Shown one piece after another: positions 9,635 to 18,057 of a DNA stretch of 64,000 bases. A program made the translations under genes and the position numbers. Under the pieces are notes generated by a model. The model was given only the letters and a program-made list of their open reading frames with translations, made no database searches and was not told where the DNA came from. Position 1 is the stretch's first letter. Each line of letters starts with the position of its first letter. Source of the stretch: Streptomyces coacervatus (GTDB taxonomy: Bacteria > Actinomycetota > Actinomycetes > Streptomycetales > Streptomycetaceae); the NCBI RefSeq assembly GCF_029223485.1, contig NZ_JARHTP010000001.1:794768-858767 (forward strand), written 5' to 3'.

Positions 9635-9764
9635 CGCCCGGTCCGTGTAGGCGGAGAAGGAGCCGGAGCTCGGGTTCGCCGCGGCCGTCTCGCCGAGCAC
9701 GGAGGCATGGCGGAGCTCTGATGCCAACCGGAGGGGTCAGGGGGACCCAACGGGGCAGCCGTGC

Positions 9765-10886
9765 TCAGTGGCGCGGGGAGCGGCGGACGGTGAGGACGGC
9801 GATGTCGTCGTGGCTGCGGTCGGCGTCGGTGAACGCGCGGGCGTCCTCGTGCAGTGCCCGGGGCAGTTCGGTGGGGGAGAGGCCGAGGTGCTTGGTCAGT
9901 CGCTCGTCGAGCGGGTAGAACGAGCCGTCGTCGGCGCGGGTCTCGGTGAGGCCGTCGGTGGTCAGCAGCAGCGTCGAACCGGCCGGGAACTCGAACCAGT
10001 TCACGGTCGTGGGCTCGGCGGCCAGCTCGGCGAGACCGAGCGGGACACCCGAGTCCAGCGGCGGCGTGGTGACCAGGCCCTCGTGCATCAACCGGGGAGG
10101 AATGTGCCCGCAGTTGACGACCTGCGCCTCGTCGCCCGCGTCGACGCCGACGATCAGCGCGGTGACGAACCGCTCGTCGTCGCCGGTCTGTTCGGCGTAG
10201 GAGTTGTGGCGGACCACCGCGGCGTCCAGGGCGTCGACGAGCGCGGTGAGGGTGGGCTCCCGGTGGGCCGCCTCGCGAAAGGCGCCGATGACGGCGAACG
10301 CGGCGCCCACCGCGGCCAGCCCCTTGCCCTGTACGTCGCCGATCAGCACCCGGGTGCCGAAGGGCGAGGCGACCACGTCGTAGATGTCGCCGCCGACGAG
10401 CCGGTCCTCCTGCACGGGCTCGTAGACGCCGTTGACCAGGACGTCGTCGGTGACCAGGGGCAGCGGGTGCAGGATGTGCCGCTGCATGGCCGCGGCGGTG
10501 GAGCGCAGCCGCAGCATCTCGTGTTCGCGCCTGATGCGCCGATGACAGGCGTAGCCGGAGGTCACACCGAGCGCGAGGGTGAACAGCACCAGCAGGAGCC
10601 GGTCGAGCCAGTGCCCGCCCGCCGGGGCCCGCACCAGCGCGGTGGTGGTGACGACCAGCGAGGTCCATGCCGCGACGAACCCCGTCTGCCGGACGGTGCA
10701 CAGCGCCGACGCCGTCCCCGGCAGGAAGACCAGCAGCCCCAGCAGCCACACCTCGGACCCGGACAGCACGCCCAGGACCTCCACCAGGAGCGTCACCGAC
10801 ACCACGCCCACGACCAGTTCGGCGTTGCGCGGGGGCGCGATGGCGTCGGAGACTTCGGCGGGTCTCTTCCGGCGGCTACCGGTCAT
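9765..10886 (-). CDS. Membrane PP2C/SpoIIE-type Ser/Thr phosphatase
   Basis: A 373-residue protein. Several hydrophobic spans fill residues 20-110, followed by a short linker and a PPM/SpoIIE phosphatase domain. Metal-binding motifs are visible: RLVGGDIYDVV and VLIGDVQGKGLAA near residues 145-175, TDGLTETR near 310, and SHDDIAVLTVRR at the end. The ATG at 10886 has GGGAG nearby, and the longer frame upstream adds no domain. Such phosphatases usually act on anti-anti-sigma factors in partner-switching circuits; no partner gene is adjacent here. Confidence 0.9.
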   Translation of the reverse strand: MTGSRRKRPAEVSDAIAPPRNAELVVGVVSVTLLVEVLGVLSGSEVWLLGLLVFLPGTASALCTVRQTGFVAAWTSLVVTTTALVRAPAGGHWLDRLLLVLFTLALGVTSGYACHRRIRREHEMLRLRSTAAAMQRHILHPLPLVTDDVLVNGVYEPVQEDRLVGGDIYDVVASPFGTRVLIGDVQGKGLAAVGAAFAVIGAFREAAHREPTLTALVDALDAAVVRHNSYAEQTGDDERFVTALIVGVDAGDEAQVVNCGHIPPRLMHEGLVTTPPLDSGVPLGLAELAAEPTTVNWFEFPAGSTLLLTTDGLTETRADDGSFYPLDERLTKHLGLSPTELPRALHEDARAFTDADRSHDDIAVLTVRRSPRH

Positions 10887-10960
10887 GGGGACTCCCGGGC
10901 AGGTGGTGATCACCATCTACGTTATGGCAGGCCCCGCCCACTTGCCGAAGTCCGGTGCAA

Positions 10961-11040
10961 CCCCGCGCCCCTTAAGGGGCGCGGGGCAGCATCGATTTGC
11001 GGCTCCGCCGCGGGGCGCCACCAGCCACGACGGCGCCGCG
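10961..11040. repeat. Dispersed GC-rich palindrome and flanking conserved tract
   Basis: Positions 10961-10986 are a perfect 26-base palindrome (13-base arms, centre TTAA). The following bases, about 10987-11040, read like the tract that accompanies this palindrome in intergenic spots of many Streptomyces genomes; that part is from memory of such genomes. A related copy lies at 32792-32853. It lies between a gene start (PP2C) and a gene end (flotillin), so it may also terminate flotillin transcription. Confidence 0.6.
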
Positions 11041-11079
11041 GACGACAGACGGCCCATCGCGGCACCACCAGCGGAGCGC

Positions 11080-12267
11080 CTACTCGACGTCGACCGGACC
11101 GTCGTCCGACTTCTGCTCCTTGCCCGAGTGCAGCTGGAGCAGCCCGCTGACGCCGCCCTCCTCGGGGCGGCGGTTTTCCGTGGCGTCCTGGCCGTTCAGG
11201 TTCTGCCGGACCGAGTCGAGGATGGTCAGGCCCTGGGAGACCAGTCCGGCGGCGATCTCGCCCAGGCCGTCCGCGCCGTTGAGGACGTTGACGTTGGCGC
11301 CCGCCAGGCCGCCGGCCGCCTCCTTCACGATCTGCGGGAGCTGGTCGATCAGCATCCGGTCGAGCGCGACCCGGTCGTAGGAGGCCGCCGCCTCGGCCTG
11401 GATCTTCATGCGCTGCGCCTCGGCGGCGGCGAGCACCTTGATCCGCTCGGCCTCGGCCTCGGCGGGCTTCACGATCTCGGCCACCAGCTGCTGCTGGCGG
11501 AGCTTGGCCTGGCGCAGGGCCAGATCCGTCTGGGCGTCGAGCACCTCCTGCTGGGCATGCGCCTGCGCCAGCGGTCCGGCCTGGGAGGCCTTCGCCTGGG
11601 CGCGGTCCACCTCGGCCGAGTACTCCGCCTTGACCACGGCGGTCTGCCGGGCGTACTCGGCCTGGTTGCGGGCCGCCGCCTGCTCCGCCTCGACCGAGGC
11701 CTGGGTGGCCTGCGCCTGGGCGATCTGGGCCTGGCGCTGGATGGCCGCCTTGTGCGGTGCGGACATCGCGTCGATGTAGCCGACGTCGCCGTCGTCGATC
11801 GACTGGATCTGCAGCGAGTCCACGATCAGGCCGATCTTCGCCATCTCGGTCTTCGAGGTGTCCAGGACCTCCGCGGCGAGCTTCTGCCGCTCCGTGACGA
11901 TCTCCTCGACCGTCATCGAGCCGATGATGGCGCGCAGGTGGCCGGCGAAGATCCGGCCGGTCAGCACCGACATCTGGTCCTGGTCGGAGAGGAAGCGCTG
12001 GCCCGCGTTGATGATGCTCTCGGTGTCGTTGCCGACCTTGAACGCGATGACGGCGCGGACGTGCAGGGCGATGCCCTGCCGGGTCACACAGGTCTCGGTG
12101 ACCTCGGACTCGCACATCGAAAGGGTGAGGAAACGGGTCTTGCGGAAGATCGGGAGCACGAACTTGCCGTGCCCCGTCACCACTCGGAACGGCGCGCCCC
12201 CCAGTCCCCGCCGGCCTCCCGAGATCAACATCGCCTCGTCGGGAGCGGGAACGCGGTATCCGAACAT
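11080..12267 (-). CDS. Flotillin-like SPFH/band 7 protein
   Basis: A 395-residue flotillin-type protein: SPFH domain in residues 1-180, then a long Ala/Gln/Glu-rich coiled coil (about 185-300, with repeats such as EAEQAAARNQAEYARQ), and a Gly-containing tail. It has no obvious membrane span. Flotillins form large ring-like assemblies on membrane microdomains and recruit partners. An NfeD-like gene lies 15 bases upstream in the same direction, which is the classical partner arrangement for SPFH proteins. The two are almost certainly co-transcribed. Confidence 0.9.
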   Translation of the reverse strand: MFGYRVPAPDEAMLISGGRRGLGGAPFRVVTGHGKFVLPIFRKTRFLTLSMCESEVTETCVTRQGIALHVRAVIAFKVGNDTESIINAGQRFLSDQDQMSVLTGRIFAGHLRAIIGSMTVEEIVTERQKLAAEVLDTSKTEMAKIGLIVDSLQIQSIDDGDVGYIDAMSAPHKAAIQRQAQIAQAQATQASVEAEQAAARNQAEYARQTAVVKAEYSAEVDRAQAKASQAGPLAQAHAQQEVLDAQTDLALRQAKLRQQQLVAEIVKPAEAEAERIKVLAAAEAQRMKIQAEAAASYDRVALDRMLIDQLPQIVKEAAGGLAGANVNVLNGADGLGEIAAGLVSQGLTILDSVRQNLNGQDATENRRPEEGGVSGLLQLHSGKEQKSDDGPVDVE

Positions 12268-12282
12268 GTTTCTTTCTACTCC

Positions 12283-12537
12283 TCAGTCTGCGCCGACGGT
12301 GTCGCCGCCCAGCGCGTCCAATGGATCCACCCACTCGATGACGCCGACCTCTCGGCATCCGCGCGACTCGATCACGAGCACGGTCGCCCCCGTGGGCAGG
12401 GGATCTTCGGACCAGGCGAGGAAGGTCTCGGAGCCGCCTCTCACCCGCACCAGGATTTCGCCGGGCCCCGCGGATCCGCGGGTTCCGACGAGCACCTTCC
12501 CCGTGCAGCCGATCACGGCTTCGTCCTGCGGCATCAT
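12283..12537 (-). CDS. Small NfeD-like OB-fold protein
   Basis: An 84-residue soluble protein. The pattern GCTGKVLVGTRGSAGPGEILVRV, split around its glycines, and the ending ATVLVIESRGCREVGVIEW resemble the C-terminal OB-fold of NfeD. AGGAGAG precedes the ATG at 12537. It lacks the membrane helices and protease domain of long NfeD proteins. NfeD and flotillin genes are paired widely in bacteria and the position here fits that rule. It probably helps the flotillin assemble or recruits cargo. Confidence 0.72.
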   Translation of the reverse strand: MMPQDEAVIGCTGKVLVGTRGSAGPGEILVRVRGGSETFLAWSEDPLPTGATVLVIESRGCREVGVIEWVDPLDALGGDTVGAD

Positions 12538-12743
12538 GGCCGCTCTCCTATGTTCTGGCCCACGATTCAGACGATAGACCTACCTGGGGCGGGGACCCAA
12601 CGGGCATGTCGATTCGGCTCGCGCCGCAGAGTCGCCGCCGGCCCCGACCGCCGGGGATTTCGGCTTCGTGCAATCGGCGGACTGCGCTGGACTCCCTCTA
12701 CGGAAAGGGCAGTTGCCTGCTTCCTGCCTCTGGCCGCGGAGAC

Positions 12744-12757
12744 ATACCGGGCGGTAT
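12744..12757. promoter_or_regulatory. TetR-like operator candidate upstream of the SGNH hydrolase
   Basis: ATACCG-GG-CGGTAT is a perfect inverted repeat about 80 bases before the SGNH start. ATACCGnnCGGTAT-type sites are common for TetR-family repressors. No TetR gene is adjacent. The remainder of the 298-base gap (12538-12835) shows nothing else I can name. Confidence 0.35.
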
Positions 12758-12835
12758 ACAGACTCCGTCGCGTGTGATGCCCGTGCTCTCGGTGCCGGTT
12801 CCGCGCGACGTCCGGGTCTCAGGGGGAGGAATCGC

Positions 12836-13756
12836 ATGGCGGACGAGACGCGTTCGGGCTCAGCGGCGAGACGTCGCAGGCGGGGGATCGCGGTGGGGGC
12901 GGCGCTCGGAGGCTGCGCCCTCGTCGCGGCGTCCACGACGCCGGCCGCGGCGGACGGCGGCGGGGGGTACGGCCGGGACACACGCTATGTGTCGCTCGGG
13001 GACTCCTATACGGCGGGCCCCCTCATCCCGCAGCAGGTGGACGCCAACTGCGCCCGCTCCGACCACAATTACCCCTCGATCGTGGCGGCGGCGCGAAGGG
13101 TGACCGCGTTCAAGGACGTGAGCTGCAGCGGAGCGACCACCGAGAACATGTGGAAGGCGCAGGGCACCAACGGGCCCCAGCTGGACGCGCTGAACCGGGC
13201 CACCGACCTGGTGACGGTCCAGATCGGCGGCAACGACGTCGGTTTCAGCTCCATCATCGGCACCTGCGCCAAGCTCAGCTCCCAGGATCCGACGGGAGAT
13301 CCCTGCCGGCGCTACTACTCCTCGTCCGGGATCGACCAGCTGTCCCTCGACATCGCGCGGACGGCGCCGAAGATCGACGCGGTGCTGCGGGCCGTGCACG
13401 CCAGGGCGCCGCACGCCCGGGTGCTCGTCGTCGGCTACCCCGACCTGCTGCCCGACGACGGCAGCGGCTGCTACCCCTCGGTGCCGTTCGCTGCAGGGGA
13501 CTTCCCCTATCTGCGGGACACCGGCAAGCGGCTGAACCTGATGCTTCGCCTGGTGGCCGCGTGGGACCGTGCGGAGTACGTCGACACCTACGGGCCCACG
13601 GTGGGCCACGACATGTGCAAGGCGCCCGACGTCCGCTGGCTCGAACCGCTCCAGCCGACCTCACCCGCCGCCCCCGCGCACCCCAACGCCAAGGGCGAGG
13701 AAGCGATGGCGCGTGCCGTTCTCGAACGTCTGGGCAAGCGAAACCACCAGGACTGA
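12836..13756 (+). CDS. Secreted SGNH/GDSL-family esterase or lipase
   Basis: A 306-residue exported hydrolase. The signal peptide has a poly-Arg n-region (ARRRRRG) and a hydrophobic core ending near TPAAA. SGNH blocks are in order: block I GDSYTAG with the catalytic Ser, the SCSGATT glycine loop, block III IGGNDVGFSS, and block V with the catalytic Asp/His in PAHPNAKGEEAM near the C-terminus. Several Cys residues suggest disulfides, as in the Streptomyces extracellular lipase family. GGGGGAGGA ends just before the ATG at 12836, which fixes the start well inside the longer open frame. Confidence 0.9.
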   Translation: MADETRSGSAARRRRRGIAVGAALGGCALVAASTTPAAADGGGGYGRDTRYVSLGDSYTAGPLIPQQVDANCARSDHNYPSIVAAARRVTAFKDVSCSGATTENMWKAQGTNGPQLDALNRATDLVTVQIGGNDVGFSSIIGTCAKLSSQDPTGDPCRRYYSSSGIDQLSLDIARTAPKIDAVLRAVHARAPHARVLVVGYPDLLPDDGSGCYPSVPFAAGDFPYLRDTGKRLNLMLRLVAAWDRAEYVDTYGPTVGHDMCKAPDVRWLEPLQPTSPAAPAHPNAKGEEAMARAVLERLGKRNHQD

Positions 13757-13815
13757 GCGGCTGCGGCGCCGATGTGCGCCCCATTGGTGTGACGTTGGGT
13801 ACGCGAGTGATTGAA

Positions 13816-13868
13816 AGGTGCTGAACGGGCAACGTTCCCCTTCATGCTCCATTTCAAGCCCAGCACCT
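13816..13868. promoter_or_regulatory. Long-loop inverted repeat upstream of the acyltransferase
   Basis: AGGTGCTG (13816-13823) is repeated inverted as CAGCACCT (13861-13868), 23 bases before the acyltransferase start. It could form a leader hairpin or be an operator. The case is weak. Confidence 0.25.
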
Positions 13869-13890
13869 ACAGTCCCCAGCAGGTGATTCG

Positions 13891-15051
13891 ATGACGACGG
13901 CGACCAGGGCGCCCCGGTCGCCGTCCGCCACCGCACCCCCCGCCTCCACCAAGAGCGCCCCGACCGCTCCGGCGCCCTCGCTGCCGTCCCTCACCGGGCT
14001 GAGATGGATTGCCGCGCTGCTGGTCTTCGGACTGCACGTGCACAACTTCCACTATTTCGACGGCAGGGCCGGCTCCCTCGTCAACTGGGCGTTCGGCGCC
14101 GGCGCCACCGGGGTGTCGTTCTTCTTCGTGCTGTCCGGGTTCGTCCTGACCTGGTCCGCCCGGCCGGGCGACCGCGCGCCCGCCTTCTGGCGCCGCCGCA
14201 TCGCCCGCATCCTGCCGGTGCACCTGGTCACCGCCGCCATCGCGCTGCTCATGGCCTACACGCTGGCGCATCAGTCGAAGCCGACCCTGAGCCAGGGGCT
14301 GGCCAATGTCCTGCTGGTGCATTCCTGGTGGCGCCCCTGGTGGCAGACGCTGGACCCGGTCAGCTGGTCACTGGCCTGCGAGGCTTTCTTCTACGCCGTC
14401 TTCCCGCTGCTGGCGCTGCTTCTGCGCCGTCTCGGCGCCCGGGGGTCGGCGGCGCTCGCCGGGGTGTCGGTGCTGGCGGTCCTGGCACTGGCGTGGGTGG
14501 ACGCGCACCACTGGCTGGACCAGCCGATCGCGTCCCTCCCCGCCGCACGGCTGCCCGAGTTCGTCCTGGGCGTCGCCGTCGCCCGGCTGGTGCTGCTCGA
14601 CCGGTGGCGCGGACCCGGCCTGGAGGCCTCGCTCGCCCTCGCGATCATCGGCTACTTCCTCGTCCCGCAGGTCACCGACGGCTACGCGCCCACCACCTGC
14701 ACCGTCGTCGGCTTCGCCCTGCTCATCGCGGCGGCGGCCGTCGCGGATCTGCACGGTCTGCCCTCGATGTGGCGCCACCGGCGACTGGTACGGCTGGGGG
14801 AGCTCTCCTTCGCCTTCTACATGGTCCACCTGCTCGTACTGCGGGCCGGGACCAACCTCCTCGGCACGAAACCGCTCTACGGCCCGACGGCGGGGCTGGC
14901 CGTGACCACCGTCGCCTTCGCCGTGTCCCTCGGCCTGTCCTGGGTCCTGTACGAGGCGGTGGAACGCCCCGCGAGACGGCTGCTGCTGCGCCGCCGCCGC
15001 TCCGCCGAGCGCCGGCCGGTGGTCCGGCAGCCGGACGGCCAGGACGCCTAG
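13891..15051 (+). CDS. Membrane acyltransferase, acyltransferase-3 (OafA/YrhL-like)
   Basis: A 386-residue protein with about ten hydrophobic spans. The family signature begins LPSLTGLRWIAALLVFGLHV with the catalytic His in GLHVHNFH, followed by GVSFFFVLSGFVLTW and WRRRIARILPVHLV. Such enzymes transfer acyl groups from CoA to sugars, exopolysaccharide, peptidoglycan or antibiotic moieties. The first 35 residues are Ala/Pro/Thr-rich and cytoplasmic. It has no operon partner, so the acceptor cannot be deduced. Confidence 0.9.
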   Translation: MTTATRAPRSPSATAPPASTKSAPTAPAPSLPSLTGLRWIAALLVFGLHVHNFHYFDGRAGSLVNWAFGAGATGVSFFFVLSGFVLTWSARPGDRAPAFWRRRIARILPVHLVTAAIALLMAYTLAHQSKPTLSQGLANVLLVHSWWRPWWQTLDPVSWSLACEAFFYAVFPLLALLLRRLGARGSAALAGVSVLAVLALAWVDAHHWLDQPIASLPAARLPEFVLGVAVARLVLLDRWRGPGLEASLALAIIGYFLVPQVTDGYAPTTCTVVGFALLIAAAAVADLHGLPSMWRHRRLVRLGELSFAFYMVHLLVLRAGTNLLGTKPLYGPTAGLAVTTVAFAVSLGLSWVLYEAVERPARRLLLRRRRSAERRPVVRQPDGQDA

Positions 15052-15189
15052 CGCGCGTCTCTCCGATGCGCTGACCAGTTGATCGAATCGGCCTGTCCGA
15101 CTACTGATCACTGCTGCTGTGTGGGACCGGATCTTGCCGCTGATGCCGGCCGATCCGGTCCGCGGGCGGCGGTCGGCCGACGGGCGCGC

Positions 15190-15717
15190 TCAGTGCTGTA
15201 CTGCAAGTCCGGGGCAGTGACGCCGCATCGCGTCCAGGACCGCCTCAGGCGGCACCGGCAGGGTGTTTGTGGCCATGTTGGCCGGACCGAAGCCGAGTCG
15301 TGCGTTCATGGACGCGGTGCTGCGGACGAGCCTGGGTGCTCGAGCCAGATAGGCGTCCGGATCATGCAGCACCAGCTCGATGAACCACTGCGAGGCGTTA
15401 CGTACCCGCTGCTCGCGCATCCGCACGGCGGCTATCTCGTCCCAGCCGAACCGGCCCAGCCGCACGTGGTCCACTCCCGCGTCGTCCAGCACCAACTCCG
15501 GTCGGGCGCGGAGCAGGCGCTGGATGATGAGCACCGAGCAGAACCCGAAGAAGGGCACGGCCAGCGCCCCTGCCACCGTCATCTTCAGGGTGCTGTGGGC
15601 GACCAGGAAAACAATGCCCACAGCGACGAAGACCAAAGAGCCGGCCAGCATGGCCCACACACGTCCCTTGGCGAGCGGGTAGACCGTCGGGGGCAGCGGA
15701 ACGCCGTTTCTGATCAC
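15190..15717 (-). CDS. Small two-helix membrane protein, STM3941-like
   Basis: A 175-residue protein with two hydrophobic spans (VWAMLAGSLVFVAVGIVFLV and the next ALAVPFFGFCSVL), followed by a soluble PH-like part (GRFGWDEIAAVRMREQ). The layout resembles the poorly characterised STM3941 family. The start is a GTG at 15717, chosen because coding bias fades upstream; no strong ribosome site is visible. Function unknown. The 138-base gap before it holds nothing recognisable. Confidence 0.6.
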   Translation of the reverse strand: MIRNGVPLPPTVYPLAKGRVWAMLAGSLVFVAVGIVFLVAHSTLKMTVAGALAVPFFGFCSVLIIQRLLRARPELVLDDAGVDHVRLGRFGWDEIAAVRMREQRVRNASQWFIELVLHDPDAYLARAPRLVRSTASMNARLGFGPANMATNTLPVPPEAVLDAMRRHCPGLAVQH

Positions 15718-15818
15718 GGGCTCAGACGATAGGACCAGAGCCCTCGTCGGCGGAAGCCTTTTCGCTGTCGCGCACGCCTGGGTCTGATGGCCGGTCTGTT
15801 GCTGCCGCACTACGCGTC

Positions 15819-16778
15819 TCAGGCGAGGCCCCGCCCGCCCGGCGCTGCCGCGCTGCCCGGCAGCGGGGTTCTGGCCGGGCGGCCGGCGAGCACCTGGAGG
15901 ATGTTGTCGACCGCGAGGTCCACCATGGCGGCCCGGGTCGCCTCGGTGGCCGAGCCGATGTGGGGGAGCGTCACCACACGGGGGTCGCCGACCAGCGGTG
16001 ACAGCTCGGTGCCCATCGGTTCGCGCTCGAAGACGTCCAGCCCCGCTGAGTGGATGACTCCGTCGTGCAGGGCCTTCAGGAGCGCGTCCTCGTCGACGAC
16101 GCCGCCGCGTGAGGTGCTGACCAGCGTGGCGGTGGGCTTCATGGCGGCCAGTTCGGCGGCGCCGATGAGGAGGCGGGTCCCCGGGGTGAGGGGGACGTGC
16201 AGCGAGACCACGTCGGACTCGGCGAGCAGCGTGGGCAGGTCCACGGCGGTGGAGAGGGCGTCGGCGGGGGCGTACGGGTCGTGGTGCAGCAGCCGCATGC
16301 CGAAGCCCTGGGCCCGGCGGGCCACCGCTCGGCCGATCTGGCCGTAGCCGACCAGGCCCAGTGTCGCGCCGTGCACGTCCAGGCCCAGGTAGTCGCCCAT
16401 CCGGAACATGTCCCACTGCCCGGCGGCCAGCGAGTCGCGGGCCGCGCCCAGCCGCCTGCGGGCCATGAGGACGAGGGCGAAGGTCAGATCGGCGGTGGTC
16501 TCGGCGAGCACGCCCGGGGTGTGCGTGACGACGACACCGCGCTCGGCCGCCGCCTCCTGGTCGACCGCGTCGTACCCCATGCTCGCCAGCGCCACGACCC
16601 GCAGCGAAGGACCTGCGGCGTCCAGCAGCGCGGCGTCCACCCGGTCGTTGCCGAGCGCCAGGATCCCGCTCACGCCGCCTACCACCGGACCGGGACCTAC
16701 GACATCCGCGTGGGACGCCAGGCGGGTCAGGCCCCCGCCGGGAAGGCTCACACGGGTGACGAGCACACGCTGCCGCAT
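15819..16778 (-). CDS. D-isomer-specific 2-hydroxyacid dehydrogenase
   Basis: A 319-residue NAD(P)-dependent dehydrogenase. The Rossmann motif is GLVGYGQIGRAV near residue 145. The catalytic triad regions are visible: the Arg region in STSRGGVVDEDALL, Glu in the FEREP segment and His in LPHIGSATE. These enzymes interconvert 2-oxoacids and D-2-hydroxyacids, for example glyoxylate/glycolate or hydroxypyruvate/glycerate. CAGGAG precedes the ATG at 16778. It lies 94 bases after the lysR gene on the same strand and probably belongs to the same regulon as the pxp operon across the divergent gap. Confidence 0.9.
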   Translation of the reverse strand: MRQRVLVTRVSLPGGGLTRLASHADVVGPGPVVGGVSGILALGNDRVDAALLDAAGPSLRVVALASMGYDAVDQEAAAERGVVVTHTPGVLAETTADLTFALVLMARRRLGAARDSLAAGQWDMFRMGDYLGLDVHGATLGLVGYGQIGRAVARRAQGFGMRLLHHDPYAPADALSTAVDLPTLLAESDVVSLHVPLTPGTRLLIGAAELAAMKPTATLVSTSRGGVVDEDALLKALHDGVIHSAGLDVFEREPMGTELSPLVGDPRVVTLPHIGSATEATRAAMVDLAVDNILQVLAGRPARTPLPGSAAAPGGRGLA

Positions 16779-16872
16779 CTGTTTCTCCTGTTGCCTTCCG
16801 CGCCGTACGAATTGAATGACGGCGATTGGCGCAAACGTTAGGCAGCGCACTGCAGGGCAACAAATAGAAGTT

Positions 16873-17781
16873 TTACGTGACGCTATCGAGAATGCGTATC
16901 TGTTCGTGAAACAGGTCGTGCACCGCGAGCGCCGGCTCCGACAGCGGCTGGCTGTCCGACGTGCACAGCGACAGCTTGACCGGGATGGCCGGGTCGACGA
17001 TCCGCCGTACCACCAGATTCCGTACGTCGAGGATCGCGCGCGCCGCCGACCGGGGCAGGACCGTCGCCCCGAGGTCGGCGCCGACCGCGCTGACCAGGGT
17101 CAGCACCGACTCGATCTCGCCGATCACCCGCGGCTTCATCGACGCCTGCTGGAAGGCGCCCTCGACGACCTGCCGGATGGTGTGGATACGGCTGGGCAGC
17201 AGCAGGCCCACATCGGCCAGCGCCTCCAGGGGGACGTCGCCCTCTCCGGGCGGCGCGGCCGAGCCGGGCGCGGCGATCAGGAACAGGTCCTCGGTGCGCA
17301 GCGGTTCGAACTGCACCCCGCGCAGCGGACCGGCGCCGTAGATGAACGCCATGTCCATGCGGCCCGTCATGATCGCCTCGCTGATGACGCCGCCGAAGTT
17401 CTCGTTGATGTGCAGCAGGATGTCGGGGTACCGCTTGCGCACGCTCCTGAGCAGCGGCAGCGCGAGGGCCGCGCCCATGCTGTACGGGGCCAGGCCCACC
17501 GAGACGTTGCCCGCAGGCGCCCGGCCGGAGACGTCGACCGCCGCGTGGGCGAGCTCGACCTGGCGCAGGATGAGCTGCGCGTGCCGGTACAGCGCGCGGC
17601 CGGCCTCGGTCGGGGCGACCCCGCGCTTGCTGCGGATCAGCAGCTGCTGTTTGAACTGGGCTTCCAGCGCCGAGAGTTGCTGGCTGAGCGCGGGCTGCGC
17701 GATATGCAGGATGTCGGCCGCGCGCGTGATGCTCCCGGCATCCACGATCTTGACGAACGAGTAGAGACGCCTGGTGTCCAT
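16873..17781 (-). CDS. LysR-family transcriptional regulator
   Basis: A 302-residue LTTR. The winged helix-turn-helix (MDTRRLYSFVKIVDAGSITR, then IAQPALSQQLSALE) fills residues 1-60, and the periplasmic-binding-like effector domain spans about 90-300. It is similar in style to NAC/CynR-type regulators. It is divergent from pxpA, with a 276-base gap carrying two T-N11-A boxes, so it most likely controls pxpABC and the downstream catabolic genes, and itself. The effector is probably a pathway intermediate. Confidence 0.93.
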   Translation of the reverse strand: MDTRRLYSFVKIVDAGSITRAADILHIAQPALSQQLSALEAQFKQQLLIRSKRGVAPTEAGRALYRHAQLILRQVELAHAAVDVSGRAPAGNVSVGLAPYSMGAALALPLLRSVRKRYPDILLHINENFGGVISEAIMTGRMDMAFIYGAGPLRGVQFEPLRTEDLFLIAAPGSAAPPGEGDVPLEALADVGLLLPSRIHTIRQVVEGAFQQASMKPRVIGEIESVLTLVSAVGADLGATVLPRSAARAILDVRNLVVRRIVDPAIPVKLSLCTSDSQPLSEPALAVHDLFHEQIRILDSVT

Positions 17782-17873
17782 GCGCGGCCTTCCATCTGGA
17801 GCGGTGCCTCATCGTAGGGGCCGGACCGCCGGACCGGCCCTCGCAGTGGTGACGCGGGTCATATCCAGCGGTG

Positions 17874-17934
17874 ATTACGTCACGCAGAATGCATATTTGC
17901 CGCCACGTCCCGTTGGGATTACGTTCACCGAAAC
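17874..17934. promoter_or_regulatory. Two LysR-type T-N11-A boxes in the lysR/pxpA gap
   Basis: ATT-N11-AAT spans 17874-17890 and ATT-N11-AAC spans 17918-17934. Both begin with ATTACGT. Their T-N11-A cores are 44 bases apart, about four helical turns, as expected for recognition and activation sites of an LTTR tetramer. A separate 11-base palindrome GCATATTATGC lies at 17968-17978, nearer pxpA. This stretch is noticeably A+T-richer than its surroundings. Confidence 0.6.
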
Positions 17935-18057
17935 GCAGATTTCCGGCCGCCCGTCCGGGAAGTCCGCGCATATTATGCCGGGCAGCCCCCGCGCGTTACG
18001 AATGAATTTCCGACGGCCTTGCAGGCGCCGTTCCCTTCCTTTTTCTGGAGGAAACCC

